Below are positions 9,449 through 16,037 of a stretch of DNA of 16,037 bases, piece by piece (position 1 is the first letter of the stretch; each line of letters begins with the position of its first letter). A model generated the notes under the pieces. That model had not been told where the DNA came from and ran no database searches. It saw nothing but the letters and a program-made list of their open reading frames with translations. The translations under genes were made by a program, and so were the position numbers. Origin of the DNA: Planctomycetota bacterium (GTDB lineage: Bacteria; Planctomycetota; B15-G4); contig QNBX01000107.1 in the NCBI GenBank assembly GCA_003644265.1, positions 1 through 16,037 of the forward strand. The letters run 5' to 3'.

Positions 9449-9586
9449 TCAGCCGTCGAAGACGAGGATGGCCTCCATCCAAGCGTCGGAGCGGTCCGGA
9501 GCGGGCGTGACGGCGCAGCCGAGGGGCAGCAGGCCCACGAGGGCGAGGCCGAGCGTGGCGAGTGGGCGGAGCAGCGGGGCGGTCAT
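9449..9586 (-). CDS. Short lipoprotein, probably the 5' part of an interrupted gene
   Basis: A 45-residue reading with a good lipoprotein signal peptide: PLLRPLATLGLALVG followed by lipobox LPLGC, leaving only about 22 residues (VTPAPDRSDAWMEAILVFDG) after the Cys. The start is well supported: ATG 9586-9584 with AGAGGAA seven to ten bases upstream, and the TAG of the barrel gene sits directly before that site, so the genes are about 11 bases apart and probably coupled. The stop is TGA at 9451-9449, followed by GTA and a second in-frame TGA, after which the same frame stays open to 9059. A functional product this short is possible, but truncation of a longer lipoprotein is more likely. Confidence 0.6.
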   Translation of the reverse strand: MTAPLLRPLATLGLALVGLLPLGCAVTPAPDRSDAWMEAILVFDG

Positions 9587-9597
9587 GGGGCGTTCCT

Positions 9598-10572
9598 CTA
9601 GAAGCGGAGACCCAGCGCCAGCTTGAGGCGGGAGTCGGTGCTGAGTTGGGTGGCGCGCACGTCCTGGCGCAGCGGCACATCGTAGGAGATGGACAGGTCC
9701 CAGGCGGGCGCAGGATGCCAGCTGATGCCGCTGCGCAGGAAGTACTCCTCGGCGCCTGAGGCGAGCACCTTGCGGCCGGCGGCGTGGTCGCGCTCCTGGT
9801 GCCGCCACTGCAGGCCGAGCCGCGCCGAGGCGCTAGGGCCCGGGTACTGCTCGTGCAGAAAACGGTAGGCCACGGCGGCCTCGAGCACGGTCAGATCGCC
9901 CTCGTCGTAGCGCTGGTCTCCGGTGCGGTTGAGCTTATGGAAGACCGAGGCGTCGAAGCGCCAGAGCCCGCGGCTGGCGGTGGCCACCACCGCGGCGAAC
10001 GGGTCCCAGCTGCCCGAGCCGGGCTGCAGGCCGGGGGGCAGGCGCACGCCGCCGTCGTGCTCGCGCGTCTCGCCGGTGGGCGTCTCCACGCCGGTCACCA
10101 GCGAGACGTGGGTGGCGCCGCGCTCCTGGGTGTGATGCAGGAAGCGCCACTTGGTCATGACGGCCACGTCGCCCAGGCCCTCGCCGCGCAGGGCGCCGGC
10201 CCGGCCGCTCAGGCGACGGGAGACACGCGGGACCAGCAGCGTGAAGGTCAAGTTGCGGCTCAGGCCGTGGTCGATGCCCAGCACCTCGCGCCGCTCGGTG
10301 TAGCTCAGGTTGCGAGGATTCTTCACGCTGCTGGTGCCGGAGCGCAGCGTGTCCTTCTGCTCCACCAGCGAGGTCAGCGAGACGCGCGTGCCCTCGGCGA
10401 AGAGGGTCTCACCCGCAAAGGTCTCGATGCCGCCGGATTGAGCGGACACAGACGACGCCAGCAGTAGCGCGGCGATCGCGACGGAGATAGAGAGGAGCGC
10501 TCGGGGCACCGGGCAGTGAGCTCGGACGGGGCCGGTTGCCTGGCCTCCGGTCGGGCGGAGCGCCAAGCTCAT
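9598..10572 (-). CDS. Outer-membrane beta-barrel protein, phenol-degradation MetA-like transporter family
   Basis: A 324-residue protein with a signal peptide (hydrophobic [20 protein letters not shown], cleavage at AQ) and a mature part of alternating polar and hydrophobic beta strands. It ends in LKLALGLRF, the terminal Phe typical of outer-membrane barrels. Patterns such as [24 protein letters not shown] and VTGVETPTG match the 'MetA-pathway of phenol degradation' putative transporter family, whose members are not specific to phenol. Start uncertain: ATG at 10572 is chosen, a TTG at 10584 lies four codons upstream, and a GTG just before PRALLS would give a more compact signal peptide. It heads a close-packed cluster with the short lipoprotein (11-base gap). 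The substrate is unknown. Confidence 0.75.
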   Translation of the reverse strand: MSLALRPTGGQATGPVRAHCPVPRALLSISVAIAALLLASSVSAQSGGIETFAGETLFAEGTRVSLTSLVEQKDTLRSGTSSVKNPRNLSYTERREVLGIDHGLSRNLTFTLLVPRVSRRLSGRAGALRGEGLGDVAVMTKWRFLHHTQERGATHVSLVTGVETPTGETREHDGGVRLPPGLQPGSGSWDPFAAVVATASRGLWRFDASVFHKLNRTGDQRYDEGDLTVLEAAVAYRFLHEQYPGPSASARLGLQWRHQERDHAAGRKVLASGAEEYFLRSGISWHPAPAWDLSISYDVPLRQDVRATQLSTDSRLKLALGLRF

Positions 10573-10597
10573 GCTGTCAGCCAACAGGCTAGCAGCA
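10572..10597 (-). promoter_or_regulatory. Hairpin directly at the start codon of the barrel gene
   Basis: In the minus-strand transcript the bases from 10597 to 10572 fold as 5 bp, one mismatch, a G-U pair and 4 bp, around a tguu loop. The fold includes the A of the ATG at 10572 and covers the TTG at 10584. It could lower translation from this start, end transcription from the upstream Cys-rich gene, or imply that the true start lies further downstream. Structure seen in sequence; role inferred. Confidence 0.35.
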
Positions 10598-10635
10598 CGG
10601 AGCCCCGGCTCACGCGCGTCGAATCGCCCCGCTCG

Positions 10636-11901
10636 TTACGGTTCGTTCACGTACAGCAGGTGATCGGTGGGCATGACGCTGCCGACAAAGGGCCCGGGGT
10701 AGGGGCCGAAGAGCGGCGCCGAGTAGTTGTCCGCCAGGTCGGTGAAGTCGTCCACCGTGATCGGGATCGGCAGCACCGCCGTCCAGCCTGCGCGCGTGGA
10801 GCCCCCGTACTTGATCTCGGCGAAGTCACCCGTACAAGGATCGTCGATGGCGAAGACGCCCTCGTCCACCCAGCATTGCTCCTTGCCCGGATACACGGCC
10901 GGGCTGGTCCAGGAGCCGATGCTGGTGGCCACCAGGTGCAGCCACGGGAAGGCCGGGAATCCGACGTCGACCGAGGTGAAGCTGCCCGGCAGTCCGGCCG
11001 CGTTGCTGCAGGCCGTCACGCCCTTGAGCTCGCGCACGGTCTGCTGATTGGGCGTGGTCGTGAAGGCGCAGATGCAGCCCGCGCCGAGCTTGGTCATGCT
11101 GCCGCTGACCACCGCGTCTTCCACCGTGCACATGCTGGGCGGCCCGCTCGAGCTGCCGACGTTGCGCGTGGCCTCGCCGACCAATGGGCCGCCCGTCGCG
11201 ATCATGTTCATGGGCACAAACGGCTGCACCGTCGAGTGCGGCGCCACGATGCCGTACGAGCCGTCGGGGTGGAACGAGCCCGGCTTGTTGGAGAGGCCCG
11301 GCCGGTGAATGAACTTGTCGCAGTTGTGATACAGCACCAGCACGGTGTCCCAGGGCACGGTCGGGTCGCACATGGCGTAGTCGACGTAGCCGTAGTAGAA
11401 GGCCGTGCTGTAGGGACCGATGGGCGCGATGCAGCTGGGGGTCACGCACGGTGCCGGCGGCGTGCCCGCCACGGCGGAGAGGTCGACCTTGGCGGCAAAG
11501 CGCCAGACCTGGGAGACCGCTCCGGTGGTGTCGATCTCCTCCCAGGTGCGGGTGTAGTCGAGCACCAGGGTGCCCGAGAGCAGCGTCACGCCGGTGCCGC
11601 TGTCAAAGACCGAGAGCTGGGAGATGTACTGGCCGCAGGTGACCTGGCTGGGCGGCGACCAGAGCACGCGCAGGTTCTGGGTGCCGAGCACGCTGCAGTC
11701 ATCCCAGCAGATGCCCAGGCCCGGCGGTGTGCCCGCGGGGAACGGCGGCAGGTGCGGCAGGGTCGGTTGGCAGCAGGCCCCGATGTCGAGCTGGTCGGGA
11801 CCGAAGCACTGGGCCGACGTGCGCGGCGCGGCGATGACGAGCGCGGTGAGCGCGAGCGAGCACGCGAGCCGCACGGAGAAACGAGTGGACGACGTGGACA
11901 T
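10636..11901 (-). CDS. Secreted cysteine-rich protein of unknown function
   Basis: A 421-residue protein with a signal peptide ([15 protein letters not shown], cleavage near TSAQ about residue 31). The mature part contains about 16 cysteines, many in pairs or close spacing (GACC, CWDDC, CVTPSC, CICAF), suggesting up to eight disulfides in an extracytoplasmic protein. It is rich in Gly, Pro, Ser and Thr, with beta-prone stretches and no enzymatic motif I can name; there is no membrane anchor or sorting tail. The start is strongly supported: ATG 11901-11899 with GAGGAGGT seven bases upstream, the best ribosome binding site in the window, suggesting high expression. The gene stands alone, with 338 bases upstream and a 63-base gap before the barrel-protein start downstream. 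Confidence 0.8.
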   Translation of the reverse strand: MSTSSTRFSVRLACSLALTALVIAAPRTSAQCFGPDQLDIGACCQPTLPHLPPFPAGTPPGLGICWDDCSVLGTQNLRVLWSPPSQVTCGQYISQLSVFDSGTGVTLLSGTLVLDYTRTWEEIDTTGAVSQVWRFAAKVDLSAVAGTPPAPCVTPSCIAPIGPYSTAFYYGYVDYAMCDPTVPWDTVLVLYHNCDKFIHRPGLSNKPGSFHPDGSYGIVAPHSTVQPFVPMNMIATGGPLVGEATRNVGSSSGPPSMCTVEDAVVSGSMTKLGAGCICAFTTTPNQQTVRELKGVTACSNAAGLPGSFTSVDVGFPAFPWLHLVATSIGSWTSPAVYPGKEQCWVDEGVFAIDDPCTGDFAEIKYGGSTRAGWTAVLPIPITVDDFTDLADNYSAPLFGPYPGPFVGSVMPTDHLLYVNEP

Positions 11902-12240
11902 TCAGCACCTCCTCAGAGGGGCCGGTCTGTCGATGGGATCCCCGGCCCCGATGACACACTCTACTCCCGCGGGGCGGCCGCCGTCAGCTGCCTACGCATA
12001 CGGATTCGCCGTTCTCTCCTCGACGCGGGACGGCGTCCTGAGAACGGCTGTTCCGGCAGGGCCCGACTCCCGCCGGCCGTGCGCCTGCGGCGGCTCGCCG
12101 AAGCCGACCGGGACCCGGCGCTCCAGCATGGGCGCGAGGCCCGGGATCTGCTGGGCCCACGTTGCTATCGTCACGCTGGTGAAGACGGACCGCCCAGCCC
12201 TCGCCCGGACGTTCACGCCGGGCGCGCTCGGTCTCTGACG
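11902..12240. other. Divergent intergenic region upstream of the Cys-rich and VF530 genes
   Basis: About 340 bases between divergent starts; promoters of both genes are expected here but no clear boxes could be chosen. It contains a nested inverted repeat at 12010-12046: outer arms cgttctc/gagaacg (12010-12016, 12040-12046) and inner arms gacgc/gcgtc (12022-12026, 12033-12037). Long open frames cross it on both strands, but they are Arg/Pro-rich shadows without ribosome binding sites. Confidence 0.45.
12010..12046. promoter_or_regulatory. Nested inverted repeat in divergent intergenic region
   Basis: Outer 7-bp arms cgttctc and gagaacg enclose an inner 5-bp hairpin gacgc-gggacg-gcgtc. It is centred between two divergently transcribed genes, so an operator or an RNA structure in the leader of either is possible. 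There is no T run, so an intrinsic terminator is unlikely. Confidence 0.35.
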
Positions 12241-12525
12241 ATGCCCGGCGAACAGCCCAACAACCCGCTGCACGGCGTCACGCTCAAGGCCATGCTGACC
12301 GAGCTGGTGGAGCGCCGCGGCTGGGAGCAGCTGGCCTCGCGCATCGACATCCGCTGCTTCCGCATCGACCCCAGCATCAGCTCCGCGCTCAAGTTCTTGC
12401 GGCGCACGGACTGGGCCCGGGTGAAGCTCGAGCGGCTGTACCTGGCTGACCTACGTCGGCGTCGGCGGCGGGATGAGGGCGGGTCATCTGGCGCCTCGTC
12501 CGACGCGCGTCCCTTGAGCCCGTGA
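12241..12525 (+). CDS. VF530-family (DUF2132) small DNA-binding-like protein
   Basis: A 94-residue protein whose first 70 residues match the VF530/DUF2132 family, a small helical fold described as DNA-binding: [51 protein letters not shown] and VKLERLYL. It then has a run of arginines ([12 protein letters not shown]) and a Ser/Gly tail not seen in typical members, which are about 70-80 residues long. The frame is open far upstream, but that part is antisense to the Cys-rich gene and non-coding; ATG 12241 is chosen because the conserved NNPLHGV block begins a few residues after it. The ribosome binding site is weak. It lies 35 bases before the next gene and is probably co-transcribed with it. 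The biological role of the family is unclear. Confidence 0.88.
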   Translation: MPGEQPNNPLHGVTLKAMLTELVERRGWEQLASRIDIRCFRIDPSISSALKFLRRTDWARVKLERLYLADLRRRRRRDEGGSSGASSDARPLSP

Positions 12526-12560
12526 GGCGCTGATTTCCGCCAGCTGCGAGGTCCCGCGCC

Positions 12561-13124
12561 ATGCCCAATCTGAGTCCGGAAGAACGCGAGCAGCTCGCGG
12601 CGGCCGCCGCGCTGCACCGCCCCCTGGCGCGCGCGGCCTCGCTGGGGCGCAAGAACGGGTTGAGCCTGTTGGTGTTCGGCTTGGCGACGCTGCTGCTCAG
12701 CGCCCTGGGTCCCGACGTGGTGGGTCTCGCCATCGGCGCCGTGGTGACCGTCACCGGGTTCATCGAGCGGCGCGTCGCGACGCGCTTGTGCAGGGCGGAT
12801 GAGGGGGCGCCACTGATCCTGGCTCGCAACGAATTGGCCCTGCTGGCGGGCATCGTGCTGTACGCCGGACTCAAGCTCACCTGGCTGCGCGAGAGCGGCG
12901 CGGAGCTGGCCCGGCAGATCGGCGACACGGGCGGGCTGGGCGTCGATATCGAGGCGCTGGCTCAGTCGTTGAACACCGCGGTCTACGCCACGGTGATCGC
13001 CGTCGCGCTGGTCTACCAGGGCGGCATGGCACGCTACTTCCTGCGGCGGCGACAGATGATCGCCGTCTACCGCGCGCAGGCGCCGGCCTGGGCACGTCAG
13101 ATCGTCGAGCAGCTCGGCGAGTAG
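12561..13124 (+). CDS. Small membrane protein of unknown function
   Basis: A 187-residue protein with a charged N-terminus (SPEEREQLAAAAALHRPLARAA), a hydrophobic hairpin (about 34-67, LSLLVFGLATLLLSALG and VVGLAIGAVVTVTGFI), a helix near 95-112 (ALLAGIVLYAGLKLTW) and one near 138-158 (AVYATVIAVALVYQGG), followed by a basic RYFLRRRQM loop and an amphipathic end. That suggests four transmembrane helices with both ends cytoplasmic. No motif is recognised. The ATG at 12561 is preceded by a weak purine site (gcgagg). It follows the VF530-family gene by 35 bases. Its stop lies only 19 bases from the end of the convergent GT-C gene, with a GC palindrome (13124-13138) between. Function unknown. Confidence 0.75.
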   Translation: MPNLSPEEREQLAAAAALHRPLARAASLGRKNGLSLLVFGLATLLLSALGPDVVGLAIGAVVTVTGFIERRVATRLCRADEGAPLILARNELALLAGIVLYAGLKLTWLRESGAELARQIGDTGGLGVDIEALAQSLNTAVYATVIAVALVYQGGMARYFLRRRQMIAVYRAQAPAWARQIVEQLGE

Positions 13125-13138
13125 GCGCGCGGCGCGCC
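13124..13138. terminator. GC palindrome between convergent genes
   Basis: ggcgcgc and gcgcgcc flank a single g, starting on the last base of the TAG of the small membrane protein gene and ending just before the convergent stop at 13144. It may end transcription in both directions. There is no T run and the arms are very GC-rich, so this is a positional guess. Confidence 0.3.
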
Positions 13139-13143
13139 CGGCC

Positions 13144-14610
13144 TCACGCTCCCGGTGGAGCCTCTGGCCGTCGGGCGTCCTGGAGCAGCGCCTGGCCGGC
13201 GGCCGCGACCCACACGGCGATGGCCGGCAACAAGTGGAACAGCACGCGCTTCATCGAGGTGCGCAGGTGCCAGTCGATGTCGTGGGGGGTGGCTACGTAG
13301 ACCGTCACGATGCCCAGCAGCGCGAGCACAACCGCCACCCAGGTGATGGTCCGCACAGGCCCCAGGCGTCGCGGGCTGATCAGCAGCAGCAGCGACATGC
13401 CAGGCAGCAACAGCTGCGATTGCTCCAGGTTCAGCACGGCGTGATCGAACAGGGCTCGCAGGGTCGCGGGCAGGTGTGTCCCCAGCTGCGCGAGCGCGCG
13501 CGTCAGCAAGGGCTTGGCCTGCGGCGTGCTGAACAGGTCGTTGCTGAACGCATGCGCTCGGTTGAACAGCGCCTGCGCAGCCACCAGGGCCAGCGGCGCC
13601 CACACCACCCCCAGCAGGCGCCCGCTCGCCACCCGCGCTCCGTGTGCCCTGATCCAGCTGACGCTGGCGGGGAGCATGAGCGCCAGCGCCAGCAGCAGCC
13701 CCTCGTTCTTGCTGGCCAGCATGAACGCCAGGGCCACGGCGAGCAGTCGCGCGTGTCCCACGGACCACTGGCGACGCAGCCGCTCGAGCAGACCTGCGCA
13801 GGCCAGGAACCCGAGGGCCAACATGCCGTCCGCTGTCGCCATGATGCACGACATCCGGAACGGGCTGGAGCTGACCACCACGATCAGCAGCGCCGTCGCC
13901 AGCAACGGCCCCGCGGCGCGCCGCAGCTCCGAGGCCAGCAGCAGCACCAGCGCCAGCACGCAGGCCTGGATCGGCAAGCGGTTGTCGAGATGCAGGACCT
14001 CGCCCGCGTGGCTGAAGCTCCAGACCATCAGGGTCGGGTTCAGCATGGGGTAGTCGAGGTGCATGGTGCTGGGCCGGTCACCGGCGTCCCGGAAGATGTC
14101 GTCCAGGGCGGCGCCGAGGTCTGCGGCCAAGTACAGGCCCTTGGCCTTGTTGGCGAAGATGCCGACCTCGTCCCCAACCACGATCAGGGATGCATTGGCC
14201 GCGCGCATGTGACCGACGCACAGGGCCAGGGCTGCCACCAACACCACGCCGAACAGAACCTGGCCCAGGCGCTCTCCACGGACCGGCCCGGCGGGGCGCT
14301 CGAGCGCCCCGCCGTCAGCGCGGGCCTCCACGCAGGCCTTGGCGTTGAGCCGACCTCGGCGCAGGCAGAAGGTCAGCAGGCCGAGCGATCCCAGGCTGCT
14401 CCCGATCAGCGGGAGCGCGTGCATCGGGAGGCCCAGCGCGAGGCTCGACATGACCACCAGCCCCAGGCACAACGAGCCCAGGATCACGGACCAGGCGACG
14501 AACGCGAGGCGCTCGAAGCGGTCCCCGACGCCCAGGGCGGCCAGCCCTCCGGCCCCGATGAGGAACGGCACCAGCACCAGGTTCAGCAGCGCGCCCAGGC
14601 CCAGCGTCAA
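13144..14610 (-). CDS. Polytopic GT-C type membrane protein (glycosyltransferase-like)
   Basis: A 488-residue protein with about ten to twelve hydrophobic helices and one sizeable extracytoplasmic loop after the third or fourth. That loop carries GDEVGIFANKAKGLY followed by HLDYPMLNPTLMVWSF. This arrangement (acidic pair, KAKGLY, then DYP...P) resembles GT-C membrane glycosyltransferases that use a polyprenyl-phosphate sugar donor, where the acidic residues are catalytic. A second block, ATADGMLALGFL and ASKNEGLLLALAL, is also typical. Acceptor and sugar are unknown. It starts with TTG (14610-14608), overlapping the TGA of the upstream gene as TTGA, so it should be translated by coupling. The C-terminus is a short basic, Pro-rich tail. 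The fold class is fairly secure; the activity is inferred. Confidence 0.75.
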   Translation of the reverse strand: MTLGLGALLNLVLVPFLIGAGGLAALGVGDRFERLAFVAWSVILGSLCLGLVVMSSLALGLPMHALPLIGSSLGSLGLLTFCLRRGRLNAKACVEARADGGALERPAGPVRGERLGQVLFGVVLVAALALCVGHMRAANASLIVVGDEVGIFANKAKGLYLAADLGAALDDIFRDAGDRPSTMHLDYPMLNPTLMVWSFSHAGEVLHLDNRLPIQACVLALVLLLASELRRAAGPLLATALLIVVVSSSPFRMSCIMATADGMLALGFLACAGLLERLRRQWSVGHARLLAVALAFMLASKNEGLLLALALMLPASVSWIRAHGARVASGRLLGVVWAPLALVAAQALFNRAHAFSNDLFSTPQAKPLLTRALAQLGTHLPATLRALFDHAVLNLEQSQLLLPGMSLLLLISPRRLGPVRTITWVAVVLALLGIVTVYVATPHDIDWHLRTSMKRVLFHLLPAIAVWVAAAGQALLQDARRPEAPPGA

Positions 14611-15089
14611 CGACTCGCTCCGTACAGGCGCAGCAAGGTGAAGCTCGCGTGCTTGCGCAGATCGCTGGACGCGATGCTGCTCGGCGGCGGCCGCGGATGT
14701 TCACCCAGCTGCACCAGCAGGATGGGCTCGGGCAGGAAACCCATGCCCGCTGCCGGCGTGGGCAGGGCGCGGGCCAGCTGGCCGAAGCGGGTGGGGAAGT
14801 GCAGCACGCCCAGGGCGCCCCGCAGCGCATCCAGCTCATCAGGGTCCATGTCCGGGGCCATGAGCAGCACCCGCTCGCCGGGTGCTTCACGCCGCAGGAG
14901 TTCGCTCAGCGCAACGCGCAGCGGAGCCCACTTGACCAGCGTCTGCCGCACCCGTGGGGCCCGGGGCGATGGCCGGGCCCAGCGCTCCTCGAGCTCCGGG
15001 ATGAGCAGCAACGAACTCGCCACCCGCCAGCCGAGCAGGAGCAGCAACGCGCCCGCGAGCGCGGCCGGCTTGCGACGTTTGGGGGCCAT
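14607..15089 (-). CDS. Single-pass membrane protein coupled to the GT-C gene
   Basis: A 160-residue protein with a basic start (MAPKRRKP), one transmembrane helix (about 9-30, ALAGALLLLLGWRVASSLLL) and a soluble domain outside the membrane. The domain begins with a Pro/Arg/Glu-rich stretch, then GERVLLMAPDMDPDELDALRGALGVLHFPTRF, and ends PEPILLVQLGEHPRPPPSS. No family is recognised; the alternating beta/alpha pattern suggests a small Rossmann-like domain, but key residues are not identifiable. ATG 15089-15087 has GGAG eight bases upstream. Its stop overlaps the TTG start of the GT-C gene (TTGA), so the two products are made together and probably act together at the membrane. Function unknown. 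Confidence 0.75.
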   Translation of the reverse strand: MAPKRRKPAALAGALLLLLGWRVASSLLLIPELEERWARPSPRAPRVRQTLVKWAPLRVALSELLRREAPGERVLLMAPDMDPDELDALRGALGVLHFPTRFGQLARALPTPAAGMGFLPEPILLVQLGEHPRPPPSSIASSDLRKHASFTLLRLYGASR

Positions 15090-15200
15090 CGGGAGCGCTC
15101 CGCGGGTCGGCTCGGACCCCAGCCCGAAGGCGCGGCGATCCCGAGGGCCATGCTAACGCAGAGGGCGTCCCCCCGGGGGGTCCCGCAGCGTGGGGGGCGC

Positions 15201-15217
15201 CGGAGCGTCCGGCTCCG
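15201..15217. other. Hairpin in the divergent region before the sulfatase-like gene
   Basis: cggagc (15201-15206) and gctccg (15212-15217) form a 6-bp stem around gtccg, in the 185-base gap between divergent starts at 15089 and 15275. The octamer gcagcgtg occurs twice around it (15185-15192 and about 15235-15242 region start). Possible operator or leader structure; no promoter boxes could be fixed. Confidence 0.3.
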
Positions 15218-15274
15218 CATCTCTGCAGCGTGTCTCTATCATGGGCGGCCCCGTCTCCTGTGAGCAGCGCGCGC

Positions 15275-16037
15275 ATGTCTTGTCGTCGCCCAGCCTGGCT
15301 GTTGGCCCTGACCCTGCTGCTCGGGGGCGCGTGCTCAGACAAGGAACCCGATTCTGATCCCGCGCGCTCGTCCGGTCCTGTTCGCAGGGCCGAGCCCGGG
15401 CGTCCGCGCTTGTCGGGCCTGCTGATCACGCTCGACACCACCAACCCGGGGGCGCTCGGGTGCTACGGCGGCGCGCAGGGCCTCTCGCCGGCGCTGGATG
15501 CGCTGGCACGCGAGAGCGTGGTCTACGACTACGCGCACAGCGTCGCGCCGCTGACCCTGCCGGCGCATGCGTCGATGTTGACCGGGCTCTATCCGCTGCG
15601 GCACGGCGTGCGCGACAACGGGCACACACCGCTGCCCGCGGCCGCCGCGACGCTGGCGGAGTTCGCGGCCGAGGCGGGGCTCCAGACGGCGGCGTTCGTG
15701 GCCGCGGCGGTGATGGACGCACCCTACGGCCTGGACCAGGGCTTCGATGTGTACCGCACGCCGCGCGCGGGCTCGGCGCAGGTCGGCGGGTCTCCGGGCT
15801 CGCGGCCGGGCGCAGAGATCTCGGCTGACGCCGTGCGCTGGCTGCGCGAGCGCGACACGAGCCGGCCGTTCTTTCTGTGGGTGCACTACTTCGAGCCCCA
15901 TGCACCCTACGAACCCGCCCCGCGCTTCCTGGACCGGGTCGCGGGCGACGCCTACCTGGGCGAGGTGGCGGCCATGGACGACGCCGTCGGCGCGCTGCTG
16001 TCGGTGCTGCGCGGCGAGGGGCTGCTGGATCAGACGC
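15275..16037 (+). CDS. Sulfatase-superfamily lipoprotein with Thr in place of formylglycine Cys (runs off the window)
   Basis: The first 254 residues of a longer protein; the 3' part is outside the window. It has a signal peptide (WLLALTLLLGGAC) with a near-lipobox Cys20, then an alkaline-phosphatase/sulfatase fold start: GLLITLDTTNPGALGCYGG, with Asp54 as a metal ligand, and the active-site block PLTLPAHASMLTGLYPLRHG. True sulfatases have C/S-x-P-x-R here, with the Cys or Ser turned into formylglycine. This protein has Thr94 and, in the Arg position, His, so it should not act as a classical sulfatase. Thr is the nucleophile in phosphodiesterase and phosphoglycerol-transferase relatives. FFLWVHYFEPHAPYEP is the usual later block. 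A GTG at 15260 is an alternative start. Substrate unknown. Confidence 0.85.
   Translation, partial: MSCRRPAWLLALTLLLGGACSDKEPDSDPARSSGPVRRAEPGRPRLSGLLITLDTTNPGALGCYGGAQGLSPALDALARESVVYDYAHSVAPLTLPAHASMLTGLYPLRHGVRDNGHTPLPAAAATLAEFAAEAGLQTAAFVAAAVMDAPYGLDQGFDVYRTPRAGSAQVGGSPGSRPGAEISADAVRWLRERDTSRPFFLWVHYFEPHAPYEPAPRFLDRVAGDAYLGEVAAMDDAVGALLSVLRGEGLLDQT

Noticed and set aside
9443..9451. Selenocysteine insertion at the two TGA codons
   Set aside because: No stem-loop typical of a bacterial SECIS was found just downstream, no selenoprotein family fits, and two UGA codons one codon apart in a lipoprotein would be very unusual. Kept only as the weakest explanation in the finding.
10516..12240. 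Upstream part of a very long plus-strand open frame (669 codons) that ends in the VF530 gene
   Set aside because: It is antisense to the Cys-rich gene and part of the barrel gene, and is rich in Arg, Gly, Ala, Val and His from reversed GC-rich codons. Only the last 94 codons match a protein family and have a sensible start.
13234..15156. 640-codon plus-strand open frame
   Set aside because: Gln/Arg/His-rich translation antisense to the GT-C and single-pass membrane protein genes, whose hydrophobic helices and overlapping stop/start are clearly real.
15169..15180. ccccccgggggg palindrome before the sulfatase-like gene
   Set aside because: Simple homopolymer symmetry with no extended stem and flanking bases that do not pair; not convincing as an operator or terminator.

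Overview
The window is about 16 kb of uniformly very GC-rich DNA. GC-ending codons dominate, so long open frames also appear antisense to most genes. It reads as ordinary chromosomal DNA from a diderm bacterium. The diderm inference rests on lipoprotein signal peptides, a predicted outer-membrane beta-barrel ending in Phe, and a Tat-exported lipoprotein. The gene mix (a sulfatase-fold lipoprotein with Thr in the active site, large secreted Cys-rich proteins, a GT-C membrane protein, a PAS-GAF hybrid kinase, frequent GTG and TTG starts) fits Planctomycetota or a similar high-GC environmental lineage. That placement is inference; no marker gene is present. I saw no rRNA, tRNA, CRISPR array, integrase, transposase or phage gene.

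Layout. A secreted protein with a Gly-Gly-Met tail (175-1077, +) is followed by the best terminator hairpin of the window. A run on the minus strand follows. Read in transcription order it is a Tat-exported superoxide-reductase-like lipoprotein (3936-3439), whose stop overlaps the GTG start of AMP nucleosidase (3442-2261), and then, after a 247-base gap, an OB-fold lipoprotein (2013-1510). Divergent from this run is a soluble hybrid histidine kinase (4275-6884, +), followed by a PLP-dependent cystathionine gamma-synthase/lyase family enzyme (7053-8327, +).

From 11901 down to 8418, on the minus strand, lie a Cys-rich secreted protein, a beta-barrel outer-membrane protein, a short lipoprotein interrupted in frame by two TGA codons, its apparent C-terminal continuation, and a small polytopic membrane protein (YwiC-like). 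A VF530-family protein (12241-12525, +) and a small membrane protein (12561-13124, +) follow. They converge on a two-gene minus-strand operon: a single-pass membrane protein (15089-14607) coupled by a TTGA overlap to a GT-C type polytopic membrane protein (14610-13144). The window ends inside a sulfatase-superfamily lipoprotein (15275 onward, +).

Functional links that can be argued: SOR-like protein with AMP nucleosidase (overlapping genes, so co-translated), the 160-residue anchor protein with the GT-C protein (overlapping genes), and the barrel/lipoprotein/membrane-protein cluster (close spacing, shared envelope location). No defence system or biosynthetic cluster is evident. The observations most worth following are the exported SOR-like protein coupled to AMP nucleosidase and the lipoprotein split by TGA-GTA-TGA.
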